Source: Myotis daubentonii
Taxonomy: Eukaryota; Chordata; Mammalia; Chiroptera; Vespertilionidae
Length of the DNA stretch: 64,000 bases
Assembly: GCF_963259705.1 (NCBI RefSeq)
Contig: NC_081841.1
Location: 119,669,033 to 119,733,032, forward strand
Direction of reading: 5' to 3'
The notes beneath the pieces are model-generated. The model did not search any database and was not told the origin of the DNA. It saw nothing but the letters and a program-made list of their open reading frames with translations. Positions 34,612-46,344 of the stretch are shown piece after piece. Position 1 is the stretch's first letter; the number at the start of each line of letters is the position of its first letter. The position numbers and the translations under genes were made by a program.

Positions 34612-36174
34612 GTCTAGTTTCATTTTCTTACATATATCTGTCCAATTTTCCCAACACCATTTATTGAAGAGATTATATTGGCTCCATTGTATGTTCTTGC
34701 CTCCTTTGTCAAATATTATTGAGCATATTGGTTCTGGCCGATTTCTGGGCTCTCTATTCTATTCCATTGATCTATATGCCTCTTCTTGTGCCAGTACCAG
34801 GCAGTTTTGAGAACAGTGGCTTTGTAATACATCTTGATATCTGGTATTGAGATCCCACCTACTTTGTTCTTTTTCAGGATTGCTGCAGCTATTCGGGGTC
34901 TTTTTTTATTCCAGATGAATTTTTGGAGAGTTCGTTCTAGATCTCTGAAGTATGCCGTTGGTATTTTAATGGGAAGTGCGTTGAATTTATAGATTGCTTT
35001 GGGTAGTATGGACATTTTAATGATGTTGATTCTACCAATCCATGAACACGGTATGTTCTTCCATCTGTTTATGTCTTCCTCTATGTCTTTTTTCAACGTC
35101 CTGTAGTTTTCTGAGTAGAGGTCTTTTACCTCTTTAGTTAAGTTTATTCCTAGGTAGCTTAATTTTTTTGGTGCGATGGTGAATGGGATTGTTTTTATAA
35201 TCTCTCTTTCTGAAAGTTCACTGTTGGTGTATAGAAATGCCTCAGATTTCTTGGGGTTAATTTTGTATCCTGCTACATTGCCAAATTCATGTATTAAGTC
35301 TAGTAGCTTTTTGATGGAGTCTCTAGGGTTTTTTAAGTATAATATCATGTCGTCTGCAAATAAGGACAGTTTTACTTCTTCTTTTCCAATTTGGATGCCT
35401 TTTATTTCTTCTTCCTGTCTAATTGCAATGGCTAATACTTCCAGTACTATGTTGAACAGGAGTGGTGAGAGGGGGCATCCCTGTCTTTTTCCTGTTCTTA
35501 GGGGAAATGGTGTTAGTTTTTGTCCATTGAGTATGATGTTGGCTGTGGGCCTGTCATATATGGCTTTTATTATGTTGAGGTATGATCCTTCTACTCCCGC
35601 CTTACTGAGAGTTTTCATCAAAAATGGGTGTTGGATTTTGTCAAATGCTTTTTCTGCATCAATTGATATGACCATGTGGTTTTTTTCTTTCAATTTGTTT
35701 ATGTGATGTATCACGTTTATTGATTTGCAGATATTGTACCATCCTTGCATCCCTGGGATAAATCCTACTTGGTCATGGTGTATGATCTTTCTGATGTACT
35801 GCTGGATCCGATTTGCTAAGATTTTGTTGAGGATTTTGGCATCTATGTTCATGAGGGATATTGGCCTATAATCCTCTTTCATTGTGTTGTCTTTACCTGG
35901 TTTTGGTATTAGGGTGATGCTGGCTTCATAGAATGAGCTTGGAAGTGTTCCTTCCTCTTGAATTTTTTGTAGTAGTCTGAGGAGGATAGGTTTTAGTTCT
36001 TCCTTGAATGTTTGGTAAAACTCCCCTGTGAAGCCATCTGGTCCTGGGCTTTTGTTTGCTGGAAGCTTTTTGATGACTGCTTCAATTTCTTTTATAGTTA
36101 TTGGCCTATTGAGATTTTTGGATTCTTCCTGATTAAGTTTTGGAATGTTGTATTTTTTAGGAATTTGTCCATTA
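34612..36174 (-). pseudogene. L1 ORF2 palm region, frameshifted
   Basis: Reads [20 protein letters not shown] through [40 protein letters not shown] and [12 protein letters not shown] to EIGQNQYAQ. Near 34,715 the copy has CTCAATAATATTTG where the sister element has CTCAATTAATATTTG; this one-base loss shifts the frame and gives an immediate stop. The rest of ORF2 (31,458-32,444) is open but now separated by the nested element. Confidence 0.9.
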
Positions 36175-37031
36175 AAAGACTATTTCATTGCAAGTCTTGT
36201 GACTTATAACCTTATTTGAAACTTTCTGGATGAAAAAGGATGTTTTCAATTATAAACCAATCATTTCCAATCTAGTTAAAGAACCTAAAGACCAACACCA
36301 CCTCATGACCATTGGCATTAAAAGCTATTGATAGATGTAATCATATGATTGGCTATTGAACTGTTTTCTTTGTCAGAATGAAATCAGTCTTTGAAATTAG
36401 AGCATGTTTGCTCCATTCACTCTGGAAAAAGCCAAGAACGTAAAAATGCCCTTTGCCCCCAAAACAAGTTTTCAACCTTCTGCTCTATCATGATTTTCTC
36501 CCTCTTAAAATGAGAGATGAGAGAACGGATTAGAGATATCATATCTGCTAGATTTGGATTGCATTGGGGCCTGTCTTCATCGATAATTTTTCTCATATTT
36601 CTTTATTATTAAAAGGAACTTGATTGAAACAATGTGTTTCATAATCAGTGGAGAGGATCGGGAGATGATCTAAAATAGGCTATCCTTAGCTTTACATTTG
36701 TATGTGGATGAGTCTCATCTTGGAATTAATTTCAAATCACAGATATGGCCCCAGGAGAGAGAAGCCACTCTGAAAACTGAGTAGCTTTTATCATCCTACC
36801 TTTTACTGAAAGCTTCAGTATCCTTTTCTGGCTCAGAGAAGACTATTTCCCTTCATGCTTAAGGGGCTTTAAAGGACTTAACTGCATACAACATATAATA
36901 GCACAGGAATCAGAGTAGGTTTTCTTTTTTAAAGGTCTGAGTAAATAGCTATATAACTTTGTGGCCAAGAAAGTGAATGCTAACTATCAGAATTAAATGT
37001 GCAAACATAAAATTATGTTATTCATATAGAT
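36175..37031. other. Unassigned sequence
   Basis: No gene or repeat recognised in about 0.85 kb. Confidence 0.5.
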
Positions 37032-37070
37032 CAGAGATTTTCAATAGGGTACTGAAGAATTTTAAAAACA

Positions 37071-39312
37071 GATTGAACGCGGGGACACCAGCTCTGGCCA
37101 GTCTGTGCCAGCCGAGCGTGCCCACCAGTGACCATGTCTAAGGTACCCGCAGTTGGCACTGATCTTGGCATCACCTACTCTTGTGTGGGTGTATTCCAGC
37201 ATGGAAAAGTGGAAATAATTGCCAATGATCAGGGAAACCGAACCACCCTGAGTTATGTTGCCTTTACTGATACTGAACGATTGATCAGTGATCCTGCAAA
37301 GAATCAAGTAGCAATGAATCCTACCAACACAGTCTTTGATGCCAAGCGCTTGATTGGACATAGATTTGATGATGCTGTTGTCCAGCCTGACAAGAAGCAT
37401 TGGCCTCTCATGGTGGTGAATGATGCTGGCAGGCCCAAGGTCCAAGTAGAATACAAGGGAGAGACAGAAAGCTTTTATCCAGAAGAGATGTCATCCATGG
37501 TTTTGACAAAGATGAAGGAAATCACAGAAGCCTACCTTGGGAAGACTGTTACCAATGCTGTTGTCACAGTACCTGCTTACTGCAATGACTCTCAGCATCA
37601 GGCCACCAAAAATGCTGGAACTATTGCTGGTCTCAATGTACTTAGAATCATCAATGAGCCAATTGCTGCTGCTATTGCTTACACTTTAGACAAAAAGGTT
37701 GGAGCGGATAGAAATGTGCTGATCTTTGACTTGGGAGGTGGCACTTCCGATGTGTCAATCCTTACAATTGAAGATGGAATCTTTGAGGTCAAATCTATAG
37801 CTGGGAACACCCACTTAGGTGGAGAAGACTTCAACAACCGAATGGTCAACCATTTCATTGCATAGTTCAAACACAAACATAAGAAGGATATCAGTGAGAA
37901 CAAGAGGGCTGTCTGTCACCGTCATACTGGTTGTGAATGTACTAAGCATACTCTCTCTTCCAGCACCAGGCCAGTATTGAGAGTGATTCACTCTATGAAG
38001 GAATCAACTTCTATACCTCTATCACCCATGCCTGATTTGAAGAATTGAATGCTGACCTTTTCTGTGGCACTCTGGACCCTGTAGAGAAAGCCCTTTGGGA
38101 TGCCAAGCTTGACAAGTCCCAGATCCATGATATTGTCCTAGTGGGTGGCTCTACTCGTATCTCCAAGATTCAGAAAATCCTACAGGACTTCTTCAATGAA
38201 AAAGAGTTGAATAAAAGCATCAACCCTGAAGAGGCTGTCACTTATGGTGCAGCTGTCCAGGCAGCCGTTCTCTCTGGAGACAGATCTGAAAATGTCCAAG
38301 ATCTGCTGCTGCTGGATGGATGTCACACCTGTTTCCCTTGGTATTGAGATGGCTGGCGGCATCATGACTGTCCTGATCAAGCACACCACCACCATCCCCA
38401 CCAAGCAGATGCAGACCTTCACCACCTACTCTGACAACCAGCCTGGGGTGCTCATCCAGGTTTACGAAGGTGAGTGTGCCATGACTAAGGATAACAACCT
38501 GCTTGACAAGTTTGAACTCACAGGCATACCCCCTGCACCTTGTGGTGTTCCTCAGATTGAAGTTACTTTTGATATTGATGCCAATGGTATCCTCAATGTC
38601 TCTGCTGTGGATAAGAGGACTGGAAAAGAGAACAAGATTACCATCACTAATGACAAGAGTCATCAGAGCAAGGAAGACATTAAGCGCATGGTCCGAGAAG
38701 CTGAGAAGCACAAAGCCAAAGATGAGAAACAGTAGGACAAGGTGTCTTCCAAGAATTCACTTGAATCCTATGCATTCAACATGAAAGCAACTATTGAAGA
38801 GGAAAAATTTCAAGGCAAGATCAATGATGAGGACAAACAGAAGATTCTTGACAAGTGCAATTAAATCATCAACAGGCTTGGTAAGAACCACACTTCAGAA
38901 AAGGAAGAATTTGAACATCAGCAGAAAGAGTTGGAAAAAGTCTGCAACCCCATCATTACCAAACTGTACCAGAGTGCAGGAGGCATGCCAGGACGAATGC
39001 CTGGGGACTTTCCTGGTGGCGAGCTCCTCCATATGATGGTGCCTCCTCTGGGCCCACCATTGAAGAAGTTGATTAAGCCAGCTTTGAGCATAGATCTAGC
39101 ATTGTACCACACAAAATATTGAAGGACCCAAATTTGTAGCAAATTCCATGGCAGTTTTAAAAGTCGAGCTGCTATGTAGTCAATAACTGGGCATTCTTGA
39201 TACTTGAATGTGGACTGTGCACAGGGAAAGAAAATATAATGCACTTTATAACTGTATTGTAAAGTGGAAATGCAGTATCTTAAATAAACCTATTTAAAAT
39301 TGGCCCAAAAGA
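37071..39312 (+). pseudogene. HSPA8: Processed pseudogene of HSPA8 (HSC70)
   Basis: HSPA8 is the constitutive cytosolic Hsp70 chaperone. This is an intronless copy with 5'UTR, a coding-derived region from ATG at 37,134 to the original stop TAA at 39,074-39,076 (preceded by EEVD codons) and the 3'UTR to ATAAACCTATTTAAAATTGG. An exact 14-bp repeat GAATTTTAAAAACA (37,057-37,070; 39,313-39,326) flanks it, so L1 machinery inserted it. Translation starts [34 protein letters not shown] phosphate motif and [17 protein letters not shown] follow. Lesions: GAG to TAG at 37,863, frameshifts between 37,866 and 38,045 and near 38,320, stops at about 38,733 and 38,862 (CGxx/GAA to TAG/TAA), and many substitutions. 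No long poly(A) remains. Not functional. Confidence 0.97.
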
Positions 39313-39336
39313 GAATTTTAAAAACATGCAATACCT

Positions 39337-39484
39337 TATATGCATAACCCATGGCAGAGACAATAGGGTAGTGAAGGCCTGGGGCAGGGGACAGGGGTGG
39401 GCTGGAGAGGATCAATGGGGGAAAAAGTGGACATATGTAATACTTTCAATAATAAAGATTTAAAAAGTACAATAAAGAGGAATG

Positions 39485-39531
<47 letters not shown>

Positions 39532-39560
39532 CACACAAACCAAACCAAACCAAACCAAAC
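39337..39560 (+). mobile_element. L1 3' end with CA and CCAAA tail
   Basis: L1 3'UTR: GGGGGAAAAAGTGGACATAT, GTAATACTTTCAATAATAAA, then a tail that has become (CA)n (39,486-39,530) and (CCAAA)n. Flanked by AAAAACATGCAATACCT (39,320-39,336) and AAAAACATGTAATACCT (39,561-39,577), one mismatch. It inserted in the hAT next to the HSPA8 copy. Confidence 0.85.
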
Positions 39561-39811
39561 AAAAACATGTAATACCTGACTGCTTAGAGGCACTGACCTC
39601 TTTTCCCTTAGATTGTAAAATTTAAAAAAGTGACAACAATAGCCAACACAACAATAGCCACGCAGTGTGAATAAATCAAAATTATACCTATTTTTTGTCA
39701 GAATTATTTTATGCGTGTCATGAGATGGAAAAGATTGAAAATCGCTGATGTAGATGAAAGCAAGATGTGTACAGAGGATGCAGAGTGGATAACTATTCAG
39801 ATAATTGCTGT

Positions 39812-40190
39812 ATTAGTCAGGGTTTTCTAGAGATGGGTAAACATAGAAGGAGATTTATTTTAAAGAATAGTCTCAATTGATTATGAAGGCTGTTAAGTTT
39901 AAAATCTTCAGGATGGGTCAGCAGACTGGAGACCCAGGGAAGAGCCAGTGCAGCACTTAAAGTCTGAAGGCTGTCTGTTGGCAGAATTCTCTCTTGCTCA
40001 GGAGGAGGTCAGTCTTTTGTTCTGTTGAGGTCTCTAGCTGATTGGATGAGGCCCACTGGCATTATGGAGGGCAATCGGTTTTACTCAAAGTTACCAATTT
40101 AAATGTTAATCTCATCCAAAAACACCCTCACAGAAACTTACAGAACAGTGTTTGACTATATATGTGCACCAGGACCCAGCCACATTGACA
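39812..40190 (+). mobile_element. Ancient interspersed repeat, probably L1M 3' region
   Basis: TGTATTAGTCAGGGTTTTCT, GGAGACCCAGGGAAGAGCC, GATTGGATGAGGCCCACTGG, TTAATCTCATCCAAAAACAC and CCTCACAGAAAC follow a well-known old mammalian repeat consensus. I am unsure of the exact family name. Confidence 0.6.
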
Positions 40191-41246
40191 CAAAAAATTA
40201 TCAATTACAAGTGGGAATGAGTGGCATTGCAAATGTGCTATTTGCAATACTGGCACAACAGAGTGAATTCCAAGGAAGAGAAGTCTTTATCTGTTTCTCA
40301 TACTTTGAGAACTGATGACTTTACTTAAAATTAAAGTAGCTCAAACATACTGTTTCTCTTAAGAAAAGTCTATTTTAGAAGATATTTTAGGCAACCTATT
40401 TTAATTTGATTGCTCAGGTTTGAAACATTTCTGCTAAGTTTGTATTTACAATATCAGCAAAACAAAGACTTATGGAAATATAGTCTCCTATACCTGTATT
40501 AATTCATATTCTTCCATGTTGTCTATCACAGCTTGCCACTTAAAAATAAGCAATCTTCTATTATTTGATTACCTTGGATTTAGTAAGAAAAGCCTTTGTA
40601 TTCTGTCTGTTTGAGGAAGAGGGAAAATTTTTATTCTGAATGTTAATTTCCTATTAATCATTGGTGAACTTGAAGAGTCTTCCAGATTGTTCCTTAATAT
40701 TTGAATTGGTGTAAGTAAAGATAAAGGAATATATATGTATATATATATATAAAAATATCTTTTTCATTCTGATTTTACTAGTAGAGTTACAAAATTGGTT
40801 TCCTTCTCTTTGTTCCCTGAATTCTTTTAATCCCTTGTATTGTATCTTGGTGTGTGTCTCATTAAAAAGATTGTTCCGTATTAACCAAGACATTGAAAAT
40901 GTATAACATTAGATTTAGCAATAATATAAATAATATAACATTTCATTTAAACATTAAACACATTCTCCATTGAATTTTTTTAGACACAGGTACGTATATT
41001 TTATCTTTCCAATATTATATTGGTCAAATGGAAATATTGGTGATTTGATGTAAAAAGCAAAACCCTAATAATAGTTTTGTTTATTTTCTTGAACTTATTC
41101 TACTGAAGCATAAGTTTAAAAAGAAAAGGAAGAAACCCTATAACTAACAAGTTACCTCTGAAAACACTTGGGAATAAATTGCTCAGAGCATATGCTATTT
41201 GATGAAAATTCACAAATTACTCTTCATAGCTTTCTGAATTTGTGGC

Positions 41247-41305
<59 letters not shown>

Positions 41306-42902
41306 TTCTCTCTCATGTGTTTTCAAATTAAATGAACTACAGTAACAACCTGTATGCTTTTGAATGGATCTGAATGATGAGCCATTTCTTACTGCCCTGG
41401 TCTGTGCTGATTTATGTCAATTGCCCTTAAATGCATTGTGGTATTTGGGCAGTTGATAAATAACAATGTCATCACAGGGCCATCACAACTGCTGAATGAT
41501 GCAATTGCTTGAAAAATTTAAAGCCCATAAAAGCTTTAGGTCAGGTTCAGAAGTTCATGTACAGTGCCAGATATTTGAGGACTGAATCAGGGCCTTAAGT
41601 GTGCCAAAATAATGCCACATTTGTCAAACCTGGTCTTGGACAAAAGCTGCTGGAAGCCTCTCATTTATCTAAGCCAACCATTGACAATGAAGCTTAAAGG
41701 AACATAAAATGTATTTTCTAAAGGAACAGGCAATTTTGCCAGTTGGCTGCCTTCATTTATTTTTAGTGTAATTACCAGGGGCAAGCAGTCTTGCAAAATT
41801 GGTACCTTACAGTCTGTCTTCTTGTGAGCTGATACAAGGATGTTCTATTAGTTAACAATATGTGGCTTGAGGTCAATTGAGCTTTATTCTTTCAAGATTT
41901 ATCTTGTGGGACAGAATATGATTGATGATTCTGTGGTGTGGGAAACTTACAGAAAGAAAGCAGCTTCCTAAGAACCACTTCCCTGCTTTCACGCTTGCAT
42001 TTTACCTGATTAAGTCACTTGACGCTTCCCACAAACAACTGTCAAAGCACAGGAGCAGCTTGAGCAAAGGCATCAGAGAAGCAGGTGCAAATGGTGGTTA
42101 GGTGAACACTAACAAGCAAATTTTTGGCCTCATGTGTCATGTAAGACAGCAATTGGAAACAAGACCTGAAAAACAGCATGAGGGCCAGACTGAGAAAGAT
42201 CTTGAATGCCCGAATTTGCACTTAATCCATTAAACAATAAGAAAATGTTGAGGGTTTTAAAGCAGCAAATCCATGTGTATAATTGATTAAAGATTAGAGA
42301 TCACAGACAGGGTAGGTTATATTAGTGCGGAAATTGTCATTTAGGATTTTATTTGACATTTTTGTGGCCCTGCAGCAGAAGATGCACAGAGGGACCTTCC
42401 AGGCAGAGCAGAGAGCAGGGGCCAAGGAGCCAAATGTGATTGATGTTCAAGGGCACTGAAGAGTGACCCCTCTGTTCCAGATGTGTTTCAAAGTCCCAGA
42501 ACATATGAGGCTTTCTGCAGGAGGCTGGCAGCATTCTCAGCTTTGGCAAGTGTAAAAAGTGCCTTCTTTCTTGGTTAGAAGAGATCCATTTATTTTCTAC
42601 CTGTTGCCAAATTCTTCCTGCTGTCTTTCAGTAGGTTGCTGAAGTTTAAGCCCCTTTGCTACCCAGAAATGTTCTCTGGCCTTAATGTATTGACACAGCT
42701 GCTGAGCTCTGGAAAATCTTGGGCTGCCTTTAGAAGCCATGCAGCCCTAACACTCTCAGGACAGGATACAGGAAGGACTGTGTCAAATATGAATCCCTGT
42801 GATTGTGACGCCCCAATGCTTCAAAATATAAGTAATGAATAAATACCATACTTTTAAGTGCAGTATTACTTACACTCAAATATTAGGTTCTTAATATTTT
42901 GT
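40191..42902. other. Mostly unique sequence, possibly conserved non-coding
   Basis: No gene recognised. Apart from a short TA run (40,728-40,752) and (CT)n at 41,248-41,303, no repeat family is apparent. The part from about 41,380 to 41,900 is balanced in composition, repeat-free and rich in AT-core motifs (TTTATGTCAATTGCCC, GATAAATAACAATG), which would fit a regulatory element, but nothing in the sequence alone proves it. Confidence 0.35.
41248..41303. repeat. (CT)n microsatellite
   Basis: About 27 uninterrupted CT units. Confidence 0.98.
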
Positions 42903-43047
42903 GGCTCTGGCCAGATAACACACCTCAGTTGGTTGCAGTATTGTCCTGATGCACCAAGGTTTCGGGTTCGATCCCCAGTCAGGGCACATACAAAAATCAA
43001 CCAATGAATGCATAAATATGTGAAAAAACAATCGGTGTTTTTCTTCC

Positions 43048-43099
<52 letters not shown>

Positions 43100-43115
43100 A
43101 ACAAAAAATTGTAAT
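42903..43115 (+). mobile_element. Diverged tRNA-derived SINE (Ves-like)
   Basis: CTCTGGCCAGATAACACACC, TCAGTTGGTTGCAG, box B GGTTCGATCCC, AGTCAGGGCACATACAA, AATGAATGCATAAATATG, a (CT)n at about 43,053-43,097 and an A-rich tail. It differs from the other Ves copies in its 3' half (no GGCAGCTGAT block), so it may be a separate Ves subfamily. Confidence 0.8.
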
Positions 43116-43301
43116 TTGGTACTTAGTATTAATACATATTTTACTCTGATAGTGACTTTTATGTCCCTGGGGGACAATTAATGCATGGTTTTAAGAGAAA
43201 GAGATTGGTGGGAACTAGGACCTGGGACCATGAATGTATTTTCCTGTGCTTATGGTCTGTTTACACATGTACTGCCTTTGGAAAAAATTTTCATATTTTT
43301 A

Positions 43302-43522
43302 CAAGAGGCCCAGTGCACAAAATTTGTGCACTGGTAGGGTCCCTAGTGGCTGCCAGCTGCCAGCTGGGTACTCCCACCCTTCCCCTGGCCACCTGCCTGC
43401 CACAGCCACTGGCCAGGGCCTCCCTCCGTTCCCCCAGCGGGCCCCGCCCCCACCCCCTGGTCGACTCCCAGAAGAACTCCAGTCAAGGGGACAATTTGCA
43501 TATTACACTTTTATTATATAGG
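43302..43522 (-). mobile_element. Non-autonomous Helitron
   Basis: On + it begins CAAGAGGCCCAGTGCACAAA, ATTTGTGCAC (hairpin; terminal CTAG mutated to CAAG) and ends CAATTTGCATATTACAC, TTTTATTATATAGG. GC-rich interior, no coding capacity. Confidence 0.88.
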
Positions 43523-46215
43523 TTTAGACATATGTAGCAGAAGTAATTAAGCCTGACCACCCCTGAGGTGTGCCTTCTTTAAGGAAAAAAATATATGGTG
43601 TTTATTCATATGGCATTCCCTTTTCCTAGTTCAATGATCATATATGGCACGTATCAACTCAGTTTATCACATACAAGTTATTTTTAAAGATTAAAGATTA
43701 TTTTCTTCAAAGGTGAAAAATGTTTACAAGTCTCTTTAAGGTTATCTTTTGAAACTCCAAAGTGTGTATCTTTTATAAAAATTAAAGTCACCTAAACTTT
43801 TGTGTGTACATGTATTATAGGGAGTTGGGGCGGGGGGTTCTGCTCAAACGAGAACAGCTCTCAGACATGCTGATGGGGGTCTTCTGGAGTGTCCTGGGCT
43901 GAAACCATTTCCTTATTCCTGATGTATAGAATGAATGAGCTGTGGGTTAAAGCTAATGGTTCAAGGTAAAATCAGAAGCCCACTGCAACATGAATAATGT
44001 TTCTTTATCATCTCCATGGAAACTACTATTTATCAAGAGACACCAGTACTTCAGAAGACAGGGAGGAGTAAGTAGTTTCTGTAACTTTGGGGTCAGCTGT
44101 GAAAAACAGACTTTTGAACCACAGGTTGAGACAGAATGAGTAATGAGAAAGCCATCTGTGTGCTGTGAAAAAGCCCTGTTAGGCCATTCTTTTGGATTTT
44201 CATAAATGGCAAAATAAATATCAAGCTGTAAGATGTGATTCAAACAATGAGTTAATACTTTTCCCCAAAACAACTATGCCTTGCATCTGGGTGGGCCACT
44301 TAGTGAATGAGTGCTCAGATATCTTCCAGGTGGATTTCCTGGGATGTCAGGGGGAGAGTTGGCACCAGTTTTAGGAATGCTGAGAGCAGCTGCCTGTACA
44401 GCCTTGGGACAAAATGATCCCCAACCTCATGCATGAATCACAGCATTGCCTACAGTTGTCACCACTGTGGGCACTGATGTCAGCATGCTATTCTCATGCT
44501 GCATCTCAGCGAGCTCTGGAAAATCTTGACCTGCCTTTAAAAGGCATGCAGCCCTAGCTGCTGAGTCCTGAGGACCATGGTGCCCCAGTTACTGATAGAT
44601 GAAGGGAGGAAATACAGGTGTTGACTGAGCTGGGAGATGCCAGGAGAAAGAGGAGAAGTGGTGAGAAAGGGCAAGGAAAACCCAAAGGTAGGGCCCAGAA
44701 GTAGGTCCAGTGGGAGGCTAGACCTGCCATCACTAGCACAGCATGCAGCCAAGCTGCCCCTACCCCTCAGGATGGGGAGGCTCCTTGGACCTAGTGAAAA
44801 AGAAGTGGGAAACAGTGAGGCGATTATGTGAGAAAAGCTCTAGAAAAGTTCAGAATGAGTGATATATTAGATAAGTAATTCTTCACCCTGTAAGCTTTTG
44901 GCCTTCAAAGCATATATTATGATTGAGTCACCTAAAATTGGAGGGAAATGGAGCAAGTTTTATAGACATGGGTTCTATCTTGGCTTCCCAGTAATGGTCT
45001 CAGCACTCAGGGCGGGTTAAGTATCTTTTCTCTCAGCCTCTGTAAAAAGTCTGGGCAGCATCCAACTCAGGGTCATTTTAAATATGAAATGAGACCATGT
45101 ATATGAAACGATTAAGTATCTTACTGGTATGGGTAAAAAGAAAAAGCATTTCTGTAGGCCAACACGGTCTGCAAAAATGGGGTGGCAGGGATAAAACCTC
45201 ATGTTGCTGCAGGAATTCATCGTGGAGGGAAGGAGGTGTGTGGCACTCTGGCAGGCTGTTCAGTGACTCACCAGAATCCTTCTGGGGCCCTAACCCAGCT
45301 GCCTGGGGAGGGGCAGGCATCTGGAGCTTGTGTCTTCTATTGTGTGTGAGAGGTTGCTGGTTAGCCATCTGCATTGTATATCGTCACCACCTTCACCGAG
45401 AAGTCACCACCAATATTCATTTTGAGTCCCTCTCCAGCTCTAACCTGGCACATTTCCCATCCTTCTCTGCTTGTGTATTCAGAGCACAAGGAAGGACAAG
45501 TAATCTTAACATTTTTATTCACAAAATAGCAGTAAAAATTGAGCTTTCGTGAAAATATTAAACTTTCTCAGTGCAAACATAATTGACTTTTAAAAAATTA
45601 TTATCCAGACTTCCTGAGGTAACAAGTTATCTTCCTCCTTGTTCCTCCTGACTCTGTAGGTTTCCCTTCCATGACCACATGTCCTGAGCTTGACGCATGT
45701 CAAACACCCTATAGGCTTGTTTACATACTGACAAATCAAGGGGTAGTTCTACTTACAAAGGCAGCCTGTTGCTCAGGGAAGCATCTTAGGTCTCACATCA
45801 AGGGGGTCCCATTAGTGTCTGTAAATCTCTACCCTCCCCCACCTCAGTCATTTGCTTAGAGAAGTATGGTAGATGCACAAATCTGCCAGTAATTCCCACA
45901 AGAAACCATCTCAAGAAGCCAGTCTTAGCTGAATTATGAAAACTGCTGCTTTGTGAAAGAGGTGATCAATTCTGTATCATCAGTGTGTGCTTTTGATTTT
46001 AGCTGGCTATTCAGATCTGATTGAAAGTATTTATACAAACCAATTTATAGCAATGAAAGCAAACATACATCCATGAAAAGGTGTAATGGGGAAAATTGTG
46101 CTAGGATTTAAGGGGTCACTTGCTGAGCTGACTTCAGGACTAAATCCCCAATATTCTGCCCCTTCTGGCCCTCTTCTGTCAGGAATAATGTACTTCATCC
46201 ATTTCTAAGTGCAGT
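43523..46215. other. Unique sequence
   Basis: No gene or mobile element recognised over 2.7 kb. It contains a segment at 44,511-44,575 similar to 42,704-42,762 (GAGCTCTGGAAAATCTTG, CTGCCTTTA, GCATGCAGCCCTA). Open frames of 90-150 codons are present at 43,953-44,273 (-), 45,097-45,552 (+) without recognisable domains. Confidence 0.45.
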
Positions 46216-46344
46216 TAAACCTTATGAATTCTTTTTTTAAAGTTTTTTCTTTTTCATTAAATTATTGGGGTGACATTGGTTAATAAAATTATGTAGGTTT
46301 CAAATGTACAAATTTGTGATACATGATATGTATATTGCATTGAA
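46216..46344 (-). mobile_element. L1 3' end fragment
   Basis: AAATTATTGGGGTGACATTG, GTTAATAAAATTATGTAGG, TTCAAATGTACAA is the complement of the 3'UTR of older L1 elements, including an A-tail (T run on +). It abuts the 3' end of the next L1. Confidence 0.75.

Larger units (their letters stand above)
31172..36174 (-). mobile_element. Young L1 LINE, 5'-truncated, split by half-L1 element
   Basis: Minus-strand L1 of the same family as 26.4-29.1 kb. Its tail is TTTTATTTTATTTTATTTTA on + near 31,173-31,195. ORF2 carboxyl sequence spans 31,458-32,444 on the left of the nested element, and continues at 34,612-36,174 on its right up to the palm and fingers ([18 protein letters not shown] on the complement). 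The 5' end breaks within ORF2 near 36,174; no target duplication is evident, perhaps because the left flank is Helitron sequence. Confidence 0.93.
37032..39747. mobile_element. Small hAT element split by two later insertions
   Basis: Ends CAGAGATTTTCAA (37,032) and TTGAAAATCGCTG (to 39,747) are inverted repeats. Flanking 8-mers ATATAGAT (37,024-37,031) and ATGTAGAT (39,748-39,755) match at 7 of 8. Removing the HSPA8 retrocopy and the L1 3' end leaves only about 230 bp, a MITE: GAATTTTAAAAACATGCAAT, ACCTGACTGCTTAGAGGC, GACAACAATAGCCAACAC. No transposase. Confidence 0.85.

Noticed and set aside
37128..38735. Functional HSP70 gene
   Set aside because: Intronless, target duplication at both ends, nonsense codons and frameshifts: a processed pseudogene.
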